Shown: positions 1 to 6,833 of the stretch, one piece after another
How positions within the stretch are numbered: position 1 is the first letter of the stretch
Layout of the letters: each line of letters begins with the position of its first letter
Source: Maribacter sp.
Lineage (GTDB): Bacteria > Bacteroidota > Bacteroidia > Flavobacteriales > Flavobacteriaceae
Assembly (NCBI GenBank): GCA_018679695.1
Contig: JAHHKH010000268.1
Coordinates: forward strand, 1 to 18,737
Direction: 5' to 3'
DNA length: 18,737 nt
Program-made: the position numbers and the translations under genes
Notes under the pieces: generated by a model
Databases searched by the model: none
What the model was told of the DNA's origin: nothing
The model's input: the letters and a program-made list of their open reading frames with translations, nothing else

Positions 1-1
1 A

Positions 2-601
2 AAAGGTGCCTTGGCCTTTGTGCTTTTCTTTCGTTTGGGTGAATCCCAATTGGTAAAGATGGCCTCGCCTTTTTTTCTTGATTCTGTTGAACAAGGCGGT
101 CTGGGATATTCTACGGCCGAAGTCGGCACCATATATGGCACCATTGGCGTTTTAATGCTCACTATAGGGGGTATTCTTGGTGGGATTCTTATATCCAAGG
201 ATGGGCTTAAGAAGTGGATGCTGCCCATGGTTTTGGCCATCAATGTGCCCAATGCGTTTTATGCTTTTCTAGCGATAACCAATACTACCAATATAGTCGC
301 CGTTGTTACTACGGTGGTTTTGGAACAATTTGGTTACGGATTTGGTATAGCAGGTTTTATGGTATATCTCATTTACATAGCAGAAGGCGTATCCAAAACC
401 TCCCATTATGCCCTTGCCACGGGATTCATGGCCCTAGGTATGATGTTACCTGGGCTCATAAGCGGATATGTACAGGAATGGCTTGGCTATGATGGGTTCT
501 TTATTTGGGTTGTGGTGGCTGCCCTTCCGGCATTGTTCATATTAAAATATTTAAAATATCCTCCGGATTACGGTAAAAAAGTAACGAATGCCAATGAATA
601 G
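2..601 (+). CDS. AmpG-like MFS carrier, C-terminal part (5' end outside window)
   Basis: The reading frame is open from the first bases, so the gene begins upstream; about 199 codons are visible, roughly the C-terminal half of a 12-helix MFS carrier. About six hydrophobic helices can be seen. The stretch FFRLGESQLVKM followed by FF and a loop resembles the start of the second half of AmpG permeases. AmpG-type carriers import GlcNAc-anhydroMurNAc muropeptides through the inner membrane for recycling. The neighbours support that role: the stop codon overlaps the next gene, a NagZ-type glucosaminidase, by 14 bases, and an AnmK kinase lies further on. The substrate is inferred from context, because Bacteroidota have several MFS carriers of this general type with uncertain specificity. 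The true start cannot be seen. Confidence 0.75.
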   Translation, partial: KGALAFVLFFRLGESQLVKMASPFFLDSVEQGGLGYSTAEVGTIYGTIGVLMLTIGGILGGILISKDGLKKWMLPMVLAINVPNAFYAFLAITNTTNIVAVVTTVVLEQFGYGFGIAGFMVYLIYIAEGVSKTSHYALATGFMALGMMLPGLISGYVQEWLGYDGFFIWVVVAALPALFILKYLKYPPDYGKKVTNANE

Positions 602-2186
602 TCTATTAGCATACAGCAAGGCGAGGACACAACTTACAAAAAAGGAAAAAATTGGTCAATTGTTCATGCCCGCGGCCTTTATCAATGATACTGAAGAAGA
701 AGTGCAGGCCTTGGAACAATTGATTGAAGAATACCATGTAGGTGGACTCTGTTTTTTCCATAGTAGAGCAAGTGCTGCAACCAATTATGAAGGTAAAAAA
801 GAGGTTATCTATAATGAGCAAAGTTTTCAGACCCTTCAAAAGTTGGTAAAGCGGTATCAAAAAAAATCAAAATATAGGCTTTTAATTGCCATAGATGCCG
901 AATGGGGGCTGGCCATGCGGATTGAAAACACACCTCAATACCCCTATGCTATTACTTTAGGTGCACTACAGGACAATCTGGATCTCGTCTTTCAAGTGGG
1001 TAAGAACATCGCCCATGATTGTAAACAAGCAGGGATTCACTATAATTTAGCCCCCGTAGTGGATATAAATAATAACCCGGACAATCCTGTTATAGGATAT
1101 CGTTCTTTTGGTGAAAACAAATTTAATGTGACCGAAAAGTCGATGGAATTTGTAAAAGGAACACAAAGTGAAGGGGTGGTCTGCAGTATTAAACATTTTC
1201 CAGGACATGGCGATACAGCTGTTGATTCCCATTTGGGATTACCTGTAATTACAAAATCCAAAGAGGAATTGCTCGAGAACGAACTATACCCGTTTAAGGA
1301 ATTGATACAGCATGGTGTTGATTCTGTTATGGTGGGACATCTTTCTGTTCCTTCATTATCGAATGGTGAGTATATATCGTCAAGTATATCCAAAGATATT
1401 ATAAAAGGGTTGTTGCGGAATGAAATGGGCTATAGGGGTGTCGTGATTTCCGATGCCTTGAATATGCATGCAGTATCAAAACACTATCCCAATAAGGGTG
1501 AATTGGAATGGGTGGCATTTGATGCTGGGAATGATATTCTATGCTTTGCCGAACATATTGCCGCAGGAATTGAAATGATCTTGGATAGAGCTAACGATGA
1601 ACAGCTAGAGGAGTCTTTCAAACGTGTATGGAAGTTAAAAGAAAAAGTAATTGATGCCGAAGTTGAACACCCTACAGGGCTTATTAATCCCAATAAACTT
1701 AATGAGCTAATCGCAAAGGCAAGTATCACCCTTGTCCAAGGGAGCAAAGAAAGTTTTGAAGACTATAGAAAGAACCGCTTTGTCGGAATTACAAACAATC
1801 CGGAAATCAATGGTCCTTTTTTTAGGAAGATCAACGAAAGTATTGCCTTCAGTTCATATTCTATTAGCGCTGCCTTTTCCGCTTCTATCAAGGAAGAAAT
1901 CGCAGAAGAAGAAAATATTATTTTGTCTTTATTCCCGCCACAAATTAAACCTACCAATAATTTTGGTTTTACCATGGCCGAGATTCAAATTATCAATGAA
2001 CTAATTTCTTCAAAAAATGTAGTGATCTATCTTTTCGGCAACCCGTATGCCCTACGAGTTTTTGATTACCAAAATTCCCTAGCCGTTGTTTTGGCCTATC
2101 AAGATGATATAGCGTTCCAAAAAGTTGCTGCTGGGCATTTTCTTGGTAGGCTACCTGCAAAAGGAAAGTTACCTGTAGCTCTTTAG
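588..2186 (+). CDS. nagZ: GH3 beta-N-acetylglucosaminidase, NagZ type, two-domain
   Basis: A 532-residue family 3 glycoside hydrolase. The N-terminal barrel (about 15-360) carries the NagZ signature KHFPGHGDT at 202-210, followed by D213-S-H215, which matches the Asp-His general acid dyad of the family. The nucleophile is probably D289 in VVISDALNM. A second alpha/beta domain (about 375-532) follows, as in Bacillus NagZ and unlike the single-domain E. coli enzyme. There is no signal peptide or lipobox, so the protein should be cytoplasmic. That suits cleavage of imported GlcNAc-anhydroMurNAc (peptides) into GlcNAc and anhydroMurNAc. It overlaps the upstream carrier by 14 bases, which suggests translational coupling. 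The ATG at 594 is an alternative start two codons in. Family assignment is firm; the exact substrate is inferred from motifs and neighbours. Confidence 0.9.
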   Translation: MPMNSLLAYSKARTQLTKKEKIGQLFMPAAFINDTEEEVQALEQLIEEYHVGGLCFFHSRASAATNYEGKKEVIYNEQSFQTLQKLVKRYQKKSKYRLLIAIDAEWGLAMRIENTPQYPYAITLGALQDNLDLVFQVGKNIAHDCKQAGIHYNLAPVVDINNNPDNPVIGYRSFGENKFNVTEKSMEFVKGTQSEGVVCSIKHFPGHGDTAVDSHLGLPVITKSKEELLENELYPFKELIQHGVDSVMVGHLSVPSLSNGEYISSSISKDIIKGLLRNEMGYRGVVISDALNMHAVSKHYPNKGELEWVAFDAGNDILCFAEHIAAGIEMILDRANDEQLEESFKRVWKLKEKVIDAEVEHPTGLINPNKLNELIAKASITLVQGSKESFEDYRKNRFVGITNNPEINGPFFRKINESIAFSSYSISAAFSASIKEEIAEEENIILSLFPPQIKPTNNFGFTMAEIQIINELISSKNVVIYLFGNPYALRVFDYQNSLAVVLAYQDDIAFQKVAAGHFLGRLPAKGKLPVAL

Positions 2187-2245
2187 GATTACAATGCTCA
2201 ACGAGATTAGACTTTAATTATAATCCTACTTGATTTCAAATAAAA

Positions 2246-2275
2246 AGCCCCATATGCTTGACAACATATGGGGCT
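2246..2275. terminator. Intrinsic terminator between convergent nagZ and DUF1080 genes
   Basis: A perfect 11-bp stem (AGCCCCATATG at 2246-2256 with CATATGGGGCT at 2265-2275) encloses an 8-base loop. On the minus strand it is followed by TTTTTA, so it is a good rho-independent terminator for the leftward DUF1080 gene. In the plus direction the following bases (CAATTCATTTTG) are less U-rich, so termination of nagZ is plausible but weaker. Confidence 0.85.
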
Positions 2276-2300
2276 CAATTCATTTTGAAAGATCAACTCC

Positions 2301-3107
2301 TTATAGCTCCTTTATCTTGATATTTCTGAACCAAACATCATCACCGTGATCTTGTAATCCAATATAACCCTTAGCAGGAACATCTGCCCAGTCGGCATTT
2401 AAAGCCGGGAATTTACTGCCCGCCACCATTTCGTTCCACTCAGGTGTCCATAGGTGGTATTCCACGACGTTCTCCCCGTTTTGGTTATGAACAACTGTAC
2501 CCTTGAATACGGTAAGTTCAACCTTGTTCCACTCGCCGGCTGGCTTGGCATTTTGAGGTTTTGCCGGAATCAAATCGTACAATGATCCTGACATGCGATT
2601 CCCATCTTTGCCCAATTTGGCATCAGGATGTCGCTCATTATCCAATATTTGCATTTCAGGTGCTGTTTTCCAGATATAATCCAACTTTTCTTCCCCTAAA
2701 TAGAATATACCGGAATTACCTCCCTCAGAGATTTTCCATTCCAGACTTAATGTGAAATTCTGAAATTGCTTATCAAAAATAATATCACCCCCATCTTTGG
2801 AACCAGCTTCGCCCCTACCCGAGCCTAACATATGCAACGTTCCATCAACAATCTCCCATGCGGCAGGAAAATGGTCCTTTTGGTATCCTCTCCATCCTTC
2901 CGATGTTTTTCCATCGAAAAGCATTACCCAGCCGTCTGCTTTCTCGGCCTCGGTAAGTGCATTCATGGGAGCTTCCTCCTCTACTTCTGCCATTACTTCG
3001 GTTTCTGTAGCCGTATCCTCTTTTTGATCGGCTTTTTTCTCCTTACAACTATTCAGTACAGGCAACATCAACAGACTAAATATAAAAACTAAACTTATTT
3101 TTCTCAT
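2301..3107 (-). CDS. DUF1080 / 3-keto-disaccharide hydrolase family lipoprotein
   Basis: A 268-residue lipoprotein. The N-terminus is a type II signal with a lipobox ending LNSC, giving lipidation at C21, followed by a charged, Glu-rich linker to about residue 50. The rest is one DUF1080 (PF06439) concanavalin-like domain: it opens with GWVMLFDGKTSEGW, has GGDIIFDKQFQNF and EWKISEGGNSGIF in the middle, and ends IGLQDHGDDVWFRNIKIKEL. This family has been linked to hydrolysis of 3-keto-glycosides, and members are often paired with Gfo/Idh/MocA oxidoreductases. Here such a gene lies directly upstream on the same strand, 96 bp away, so the two probably form one operon. The protein should sit in the envelope. 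The substrate is unknown; the peptidoglycan-recycling neighbours make an amino-sugar glycoside possible, but this is inference. Confidence 0.88.
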   Translation of the reverse strand: MRKISLVFIFSLLMLPVLNSCKEKKADQKEDTATETEVMAEVEEEAPMNALTEAEKADGWVMLFDGKTSEGWRGYQKDHFPAAWEIVDGTLHMLGSGRGEAGSKDGGDIIFDKQFQNFTLSLEWKISEGGNSGIFYLGEEKLDYIWKTAPEMQILDNERHPDAKLGKDGNRMSGSLYDLIPAKPQNAKPAGEWNKVELTVFKGTVVHNQNGENVVEYHLWTPEWNEMVAGSKFPALNADWADVPAKGYIGLQDHGDDVWFRNIKIKEL

Positions 3108-3132
3108 ATCTTATTATTTATTTATTAGTTGC

Positions 3133-3161
3133 ACAGAACCCATCATTTAGACAGGTTCTGT
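3133..3161 (-). repeat. Intercistronic inverted repeat (hairpin)
   Basis: ACAGAACC at 3133-3140 pairs with GGTTCTGT at 3154-3161 around a 13-base loop, between the Gfo/Idh gene and the DUF1080 gene of the same leftward unit. No T-run follows on the minus strand, so it does not look like a full terminator. An mRNA processing or stability element is possible. Confidence 0.4.
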
Positions 3162-3203
3162 ACAATTGATTACAATTTAAATTTTTATTGCAGCTACAAA
3201 AAT

Positions 3204-4715
3204 CTATGCGGGCATATCAGGTAATGACCAACCGTCCCTATAGGTATGCTTGATCAATTCCTGTGAGTATGCGACAGCATTCATCGGATCTGTCCATTCC
3301 TTATTGAAAGTTGGGTGACCATCGTGAATCTCAAAGCCATCTTTAATAACGGTTCTAATTTCCTCATTAGCACCAATATTGGTGAACTCCATTTTCTCAC
3401 CATCCCATTCCAATACCTTATTCAAGGCCTGAAGGCGAACAGCAAGTACGCCCATCACAACCATTTCATTAAATGGTCCGGCTTCAGCAAAATCGGAAGT
3501 ACATGGTTTCCTATTTTCTGCGCTTTCTTTACAAGCTCGTACCCAATCCATTTCGTGGGCTCCCTTATTCCAAGCAAGTCCTAATTCATCCTCAACTCTT
3601 CGCTCAGTTTTGGCAGCCGTTATTTTCTTACCAGACATCAATTCTGGTTCTACACCATAACAACCTACGTGCAGAATATCTTTTGTTCCGTAGAAGAAGG
3701 TTCCGCCACCCGCTTTATTCGGGTTCTTACCAGCTGGCCAGTTACTTGGTAGTTCTGGCTTAATACCACCATCATACCAATGCACATCTACTTCTGGCAA
3801 TTTCATTTTGCCCTGTCTTCCTCTAGATGGGAACGTAAGTTTAGCAGCTTGCGATACTGGCGCAGAATCATTCAATAATAATGATGAGCTGGCTTGTACT
3901 TTAGTCGGATAGCCTAATTTTAGACCTTCAAAGACAGGATGTAATATATGGCAAGCCATGTCACCAAGGGCTCCAGTGCCATAATCCCACCATCCTCTCC
4001 AGTTCCAAGGATGATATACTTCATTGAACGGCTTCATTTTAGCTGGCCCGGTAAATAGATCCCAATTCAAAGTATCAGGTACCCAATCCCCTCTTTCCGG
4101 CGTATTCAAACCTTGAGGCCATATTGGACGATCTGTAAAGGATTCAACTTTCTTGACATCACCTATAGCTCCACTCCACAGAATTTCACAGGTTTCGGCC
4201 ACTCCTGCTCCAGAAGCACCTTGATTACCCATTTGGGTGGCAACATTATGCTTTTTCGCCAATTTTGTCAACAATCTTGATTCATATACAGAATGCGTTA
4301 ATGGCTTTTGAAGATAAACATGCTTGCCCATAGTCATAGCGTGAGCCGAAATAATGGCATGGGTGTGATCGGCAGTGGCAACAACGATCCCATCAATCTC
4401 ATTACCCATTTCATCGAACATCTTGCGCCAATCCCAATATTTCTTAGCATTCGGATACCTGTCAAAAGCACCTTTGGCATACTTCCAATCAACATCACAT
4501 AGACCTACAATATTTTGTGATTCCAAATTCTTTAAGTTGGCAAGTCCCATACCTCCCACACCAATACCGGCAATGTTTAATTTGTCACTTGGCGCTACAT
4601 GCCCAAGCCCACTGACAGCATACGACGGTACAATCGTAAATGCGGCGGAAGCGGCCAAAGTCCTGCCTACAAAATCACGGCGGGTTAAAGTGTTCTCATT
4701 TTTTTTCTTACTCAT
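3204..4715 (-). CDS. Gfo/Idh/MocA family oxidoreductase with twin-arginine leader
   Basis: A 503-residue NAD(P)-dependent oxidoreductase of the Gfo/Idh/MocA family. The N-terminus has a twin-arginine motif (TRRDFVG, R12-R13) followed by a short hydrophobic Ala-rich stretch, which points to folded export to the periplasm. The Rossmann fold follows with GIGVGGMG at 50-57. The family's usual EKP catalytic element reads QKP here (136-138), keeping the lysine (K137). The C-terminal part (about 170-503) is the alpha/beta substrate domain, rich in Trp and Gly. The closest match by eye is the secreted Bacteroidota/Planctomycetes group often found beside DUF1080 proteins. It precedes the DUF1080 lipoprotein gene in the same direction. 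A likely role is oxidation of a sugar hydroxyl (for example C3) ahead of the hydrolase. The substrate is not determined. Confidence 0.85.
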   Translation of the reverse strand: MSKKKNENTLTRRDFVGRTLAASAAFTIVPSYAVSGLGHVAPSDKLNIAGIGVGGMGLANLKNLESQNIVGLCDVDWKYAKGAFDRYPNAKKYWDWRKMFDEMGNEIDGIVVATADHTHAIISAHAMTMGKHVYLQKPLTHSVYESRLLTKLAKKHNVATQMGNQGASGAGVAETCEILWSGAIGDVKKVESFTDRPIWPQGLNTPERGDWVPDTLNWDLFTGPAKMKPFNEVYHPWNWRGWWDYGTGALGDMACHILHPVFEGLKLGYPTKVQASSSLLLNDSAPVSQAAKLTFPSRGRQGKMKLPEVDVHWYDGGIKPELPSNWPAGKNPNKAGGGTFFYGTKDILHVGCYGVEPELMSGKKITAAKTERRVEDELGLAWNKGAHEMDWVRACKESAENRKPCTSDFAEAGPFNEMVVMGVLAVRLQALNKVLEWDGEKMEFTNIGANEEIRTVIKDGFEIHDGHPTFNKEWTDPMNAVAYSQELIKHTYRDGWSLPDMPA

Positions 4716-4943
4716 ATTGTATTACTTTAAAATAGGTTAATAAAAATTGAATTAGTTAACATTCCATGGTTATAAACCAATTGTGTAAAGGCTCATGGAA
4801 ATCTATATTTAAAGAGAAAAATCAACTTTAAAAACAAAGTGTCCTTTACCATGAAATTACAATTCCTAAAAATACACATTTTTGTTAAAAATCAATAGTT
4901 ATACATCTGTAGAATGAATGGGATATTGTTGATTGTTTAAAAT

Positions 4944-4968
4944 TCTTTTGGATTCTTGTTCCAAAAGA
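4944..4968. promoter_or_regulatory. Perfect 9-bp dyad, candidate operator
   Basis: TCTTTTGGA at 4944-4952 and TCCAAAAGA at 4960-4968 are perfect inverted copies separated by 7 bases. The 25-bp span suits a dimeric regulator. No clear U-tract follows in either direction, so a terminator is less likely. Confidence 0.45.
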
Positions 4969-5003
4969 TGAAAAATCAAAAAAAGTCCCATTTTTTGCAT
5001 AAT

Positions 5004-5027
5004 TGAAATCGAATCGATTAACTTTCA
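5004..5027. promoter_or_regulatory. LacI-like palindrome upstream of anmK
   Basis: A 24-bp dyad centred on CG. The core AATCGATT (5012-5019) is a perfect palindrome, and the outer arms TGAAA (5004-5008) and TTTCA (5023-5027) share exactly the same centre, so 9 of 12 half-site positions match. It ends 37 bases before the anmK start. The central CG and the length resemble LacI-family operators; no LacI gene lies in the window. Confidence 0.4.
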
Positions 5028-5064
5028 TGATTATCCTTTAAATTAGATAAACCAGCTCTTAGAT

Positions 5065-6141
5065 ATGAAAACATATAAAGTCATTGGATTAATGTCCGGT
5101 ACATCACTGGATGGACTTGATATTGCAACCTGCCATATCTCAAAAGCATTGGATCGATGGGATTATAGTATAGAACAAACCAAGTGTGTCGCTTACAATT
5201 TGCGAATGAAAAAAAAATTGAAAAATTCAATCTATTTGACCGCCGATGAACTTTTGATTTTCAATAATTCCTATGGTCAGTGGCTGGGTGAGCAAGCAAA
5301 ACTCTTTATTGAGGAAAATGAATTGCAGATCGATTTTATTGCAAGTCATGGGCACACTACACATCATCAGCCTGAAAATGGACTTACCTATCAGATAGGA
5401 TCAGGGCAGTACTTGGCCAATGAATGTGGCTACAAGGTAGTATGTGATTTTCGAACCAATGATGTTGCATTAGGCGGACAAGGAGCTCCCCTTGTTCCCA
5501 TTGGGGATCGATTGTTTTTTGGTGATTATGACTTCTGCCTAAATTTAGGCGGGATCAGTAATATCTCTTTTGAAAAAAAAGGAAAGCGTATTGCTTATGA
5601 TATTGGCCTGGCGAATATGATATTGAACCATATAACCCAAAAAATTGATTTGCAGTACGATAAAGGGGGTGAATTGGCAAGTAATGGAACAACGAATAAA
5701 ACAATGCTCGAGCAATTGAATGCTTTGGATTATTATAAATTACCTTTTCCAAAATCCACGGGTTACGAGTGGTTTACCCAAAAAGTGATTCCGATTATTG
5801 AAGCAAATGATGACACTATTGAAAATTTGCTGCACACTTCAATCCATCATTTGTGCGAACAAATTGCCATTCAGGTCAAGGCTAATACGGAAACCTTAAA
5901 GTCCCGGATATTAGTGACCGGTGGCGGGGCTATGAACGATTTTCTGATAGCAACTTTAAGAAAGAAATTAGGATCCGACATTGAAGTTGTGGTACCTGGG
6001 AAAAGATTGGTCGAAAATAAGGAGGCGCTTGTTTTTGCATTAATGGGTGTTTTAAGATTGGAAGGTGAGATCAACATTCTAAGTTCTGTGACAGGAGCCA
6101 GAAGGGATTCTTCCAGCGGTGTAGTATTCGTTCCAACATAA
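5065..6141 (+). CDS. anmK: Anhydro-N-acetylmuramic acid kinase
   Basis: A 358-residue sugar kinase of the AnmK family (E. coli protein about 369 residues). It converts anhydroMurNAc with ATP and water to MurNAc-6-phosphate in the cytoplasm. Visible family motifs are the phosphate-binding GLMSGTSLDGLD at 8-19, SHGHTTHH at 94-101, GGQGAPLVPIGDRLFF at 137-152, NLGGISNIS at 160-168 and TGGGAMNDF near the C-terminal third. The element that reads DTGPGN in proteobacterial AnmK is DIGLAN here (179-184), keeping the Asp, Gly and Asn. Together with the AmpG-like carrier and NagZ it makes a peptidoglycan-recycling set, although it lies in a separate unit beyond two minus-strand genes. It ends 22 bases from the convergent exonuclease gene. 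Two dyad sites upstream suggest transcriptional control. Confidence 0.93.
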   Translation: MKTYKVIGLMSGTSLDGLDIATCHISKALDRWDYSIEQTKCVAYNLRMKKKLKNSIYLTADELLIFNNSYGQWLGEQAKLFIEENELQIDFIASHGHTTHHQPENGLTYQIGSGQYLANECGYKVVCDFRTNDVALGGQGAPLVPIGDRLFFGDYDFCLNLGGISNISFEKKGKRIAYDIGLANMILNHITQKIDLQYDKGGELASNGTTNKTMLEQLNALDYYKLPFPKSTGYEWFTQKVIPIIEANDDTIENLLHTSIHHLCEQIAIQVKANTETLKSRILVTGGGAMNDFLIATLRKKLGSDIEVVVPGKRLVENKEALVFALMGVLRLEGEINILSSVTGARRDSSSGVVFVPT

Positions 6142-6163
6142 AATTTAGCAAACACAAAACAAC

Positions 6164-6832
6164 TTAAAGGAGGCCTCTTCTATCCGAGTTAAAAAAGAGG
6201 TCCTTCAATTTCATTTCCCTTGAACTATTTAAATGTGCAATGATTTTTAAAAAAATCAAAGCAGTAAGATACGAATCACCTGATGCTGTATGGCGGTCAT
6301 GCTTTTTTAAATTGAATTGGTTACAGAGATAATCAAGGCTGTAGCGTTTTTCCTTGTTCTCACAGAACCTGGTTTTTTTATAGAGGACCCCGGTATCAAG
6401 TACTTTGTTCCTTAGTTTAGGCAATCCCATTCTCGTTAAACCGGCATTTATCATACCTACATCAAAACCTACATGGTGCGCCACCAAAATTGAATCTTTG
6501 ATATAATCCAAAAATGACACAATGGCTTCTTCTTCGGGTATTTTAATATCATTGCCCTCCTTCAATAGGCCATGGATCTTAACAGTCCCAGCTTTGAAAA
6601 GTTCTTGCTTCAAGTACAGTTCAAGACTATCACCAACATCAATTTTACCATTTTTAACGGCAATGGCACCTATCGACAAGACCCTGTCATTGGAAACATC
6701 AAGTCCTGTGGTCTCTGTATCGAATACGACAAACCTTCTCCCTGCTATTTCGTTTTTGTGCTTTGTTTTGAAATGTCCTATATAATTTTGCCAATAATCA
6801 GGACGGGGTCTCTTGAATATCTTTGTGAACAT
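6164..6832 (-). CDS. DEDDh 3'-5' exonuclease (DnaQ/PolC-epsilon-like)
   Basis: A 222-residue exonuclease of the DnaQ superfamily. All acidic positions are present: D38 and E40 in FDTETTG, D124 in AHHVGFD, and H181 with D186 in HTASGD, which makes it the DEDDh type. There is no polymerase or UvrC-like domain. It follows the DUF294 protein gene on the minus strand with a single base between stop and ATG, so the two are almost certainly co-transcribed and translationally coupled. I recall similar exonuclease plus CBS/DUF294 pairs beside acs and SSS transporter genes in gamma-proteobacteria, which argues for a role linked to acetate metabolism rather than replication proofreading. Its substrate (DNA, RNA or a nucleotide conjugate) cannot be told from sequence. 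Confidence 0.85.
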   Translation of the reverse strand: MFTKIFKRPRPDYWQNYIGHFKTKHKNEIAGRRFVVFDTETTGLDVSNDRVLSIGAIAVKNGKIDVGDSLELYLKQELFKAGTVKIHGLLKEGNDIKIPEEEAIVSFLDYIKDSILVAHHVGFDVGMINAGLTRMGLPKLRNKVLDTGVLYKKTRFCENKEKRYSLDYLCNQFNLKKHDRHTASGDSYLTALIFLKIIAHLNSSREMKLKDLFFNSDRRGLL

Positions 6833-6833
6833 A

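Larger units (their letters stand above)
4716..5064. promoter_or_regulatory. Divergent promoter region between Gfo/Idh gene and anmK
   Basis: A 349-bp AT-rich gap from which the oxidoreductase gene (leftward) and anmK (rightward) diverge. I see no credible small ORF and no clear match to the Bacteroidota -7 consensus TAnnTTTG. It does hold two marked dyad sites (4944-4968 and 5004-5027, listed separately) and a weaker pair TTCCATG/CATGGAA at 4762-4768 and 4794-4800. The dyads suggest repressor or activator binding that could control one or both transcription units. Confidence 0.6.

Noticed and set aside
4716..5064. Clear Bacteroidota promoter boxes (TTTG and TAnnTTTG)
   Set aside because: I scanned both strands by eye and found no convincing pair at the right spacing, so no promoter positions are claimed.
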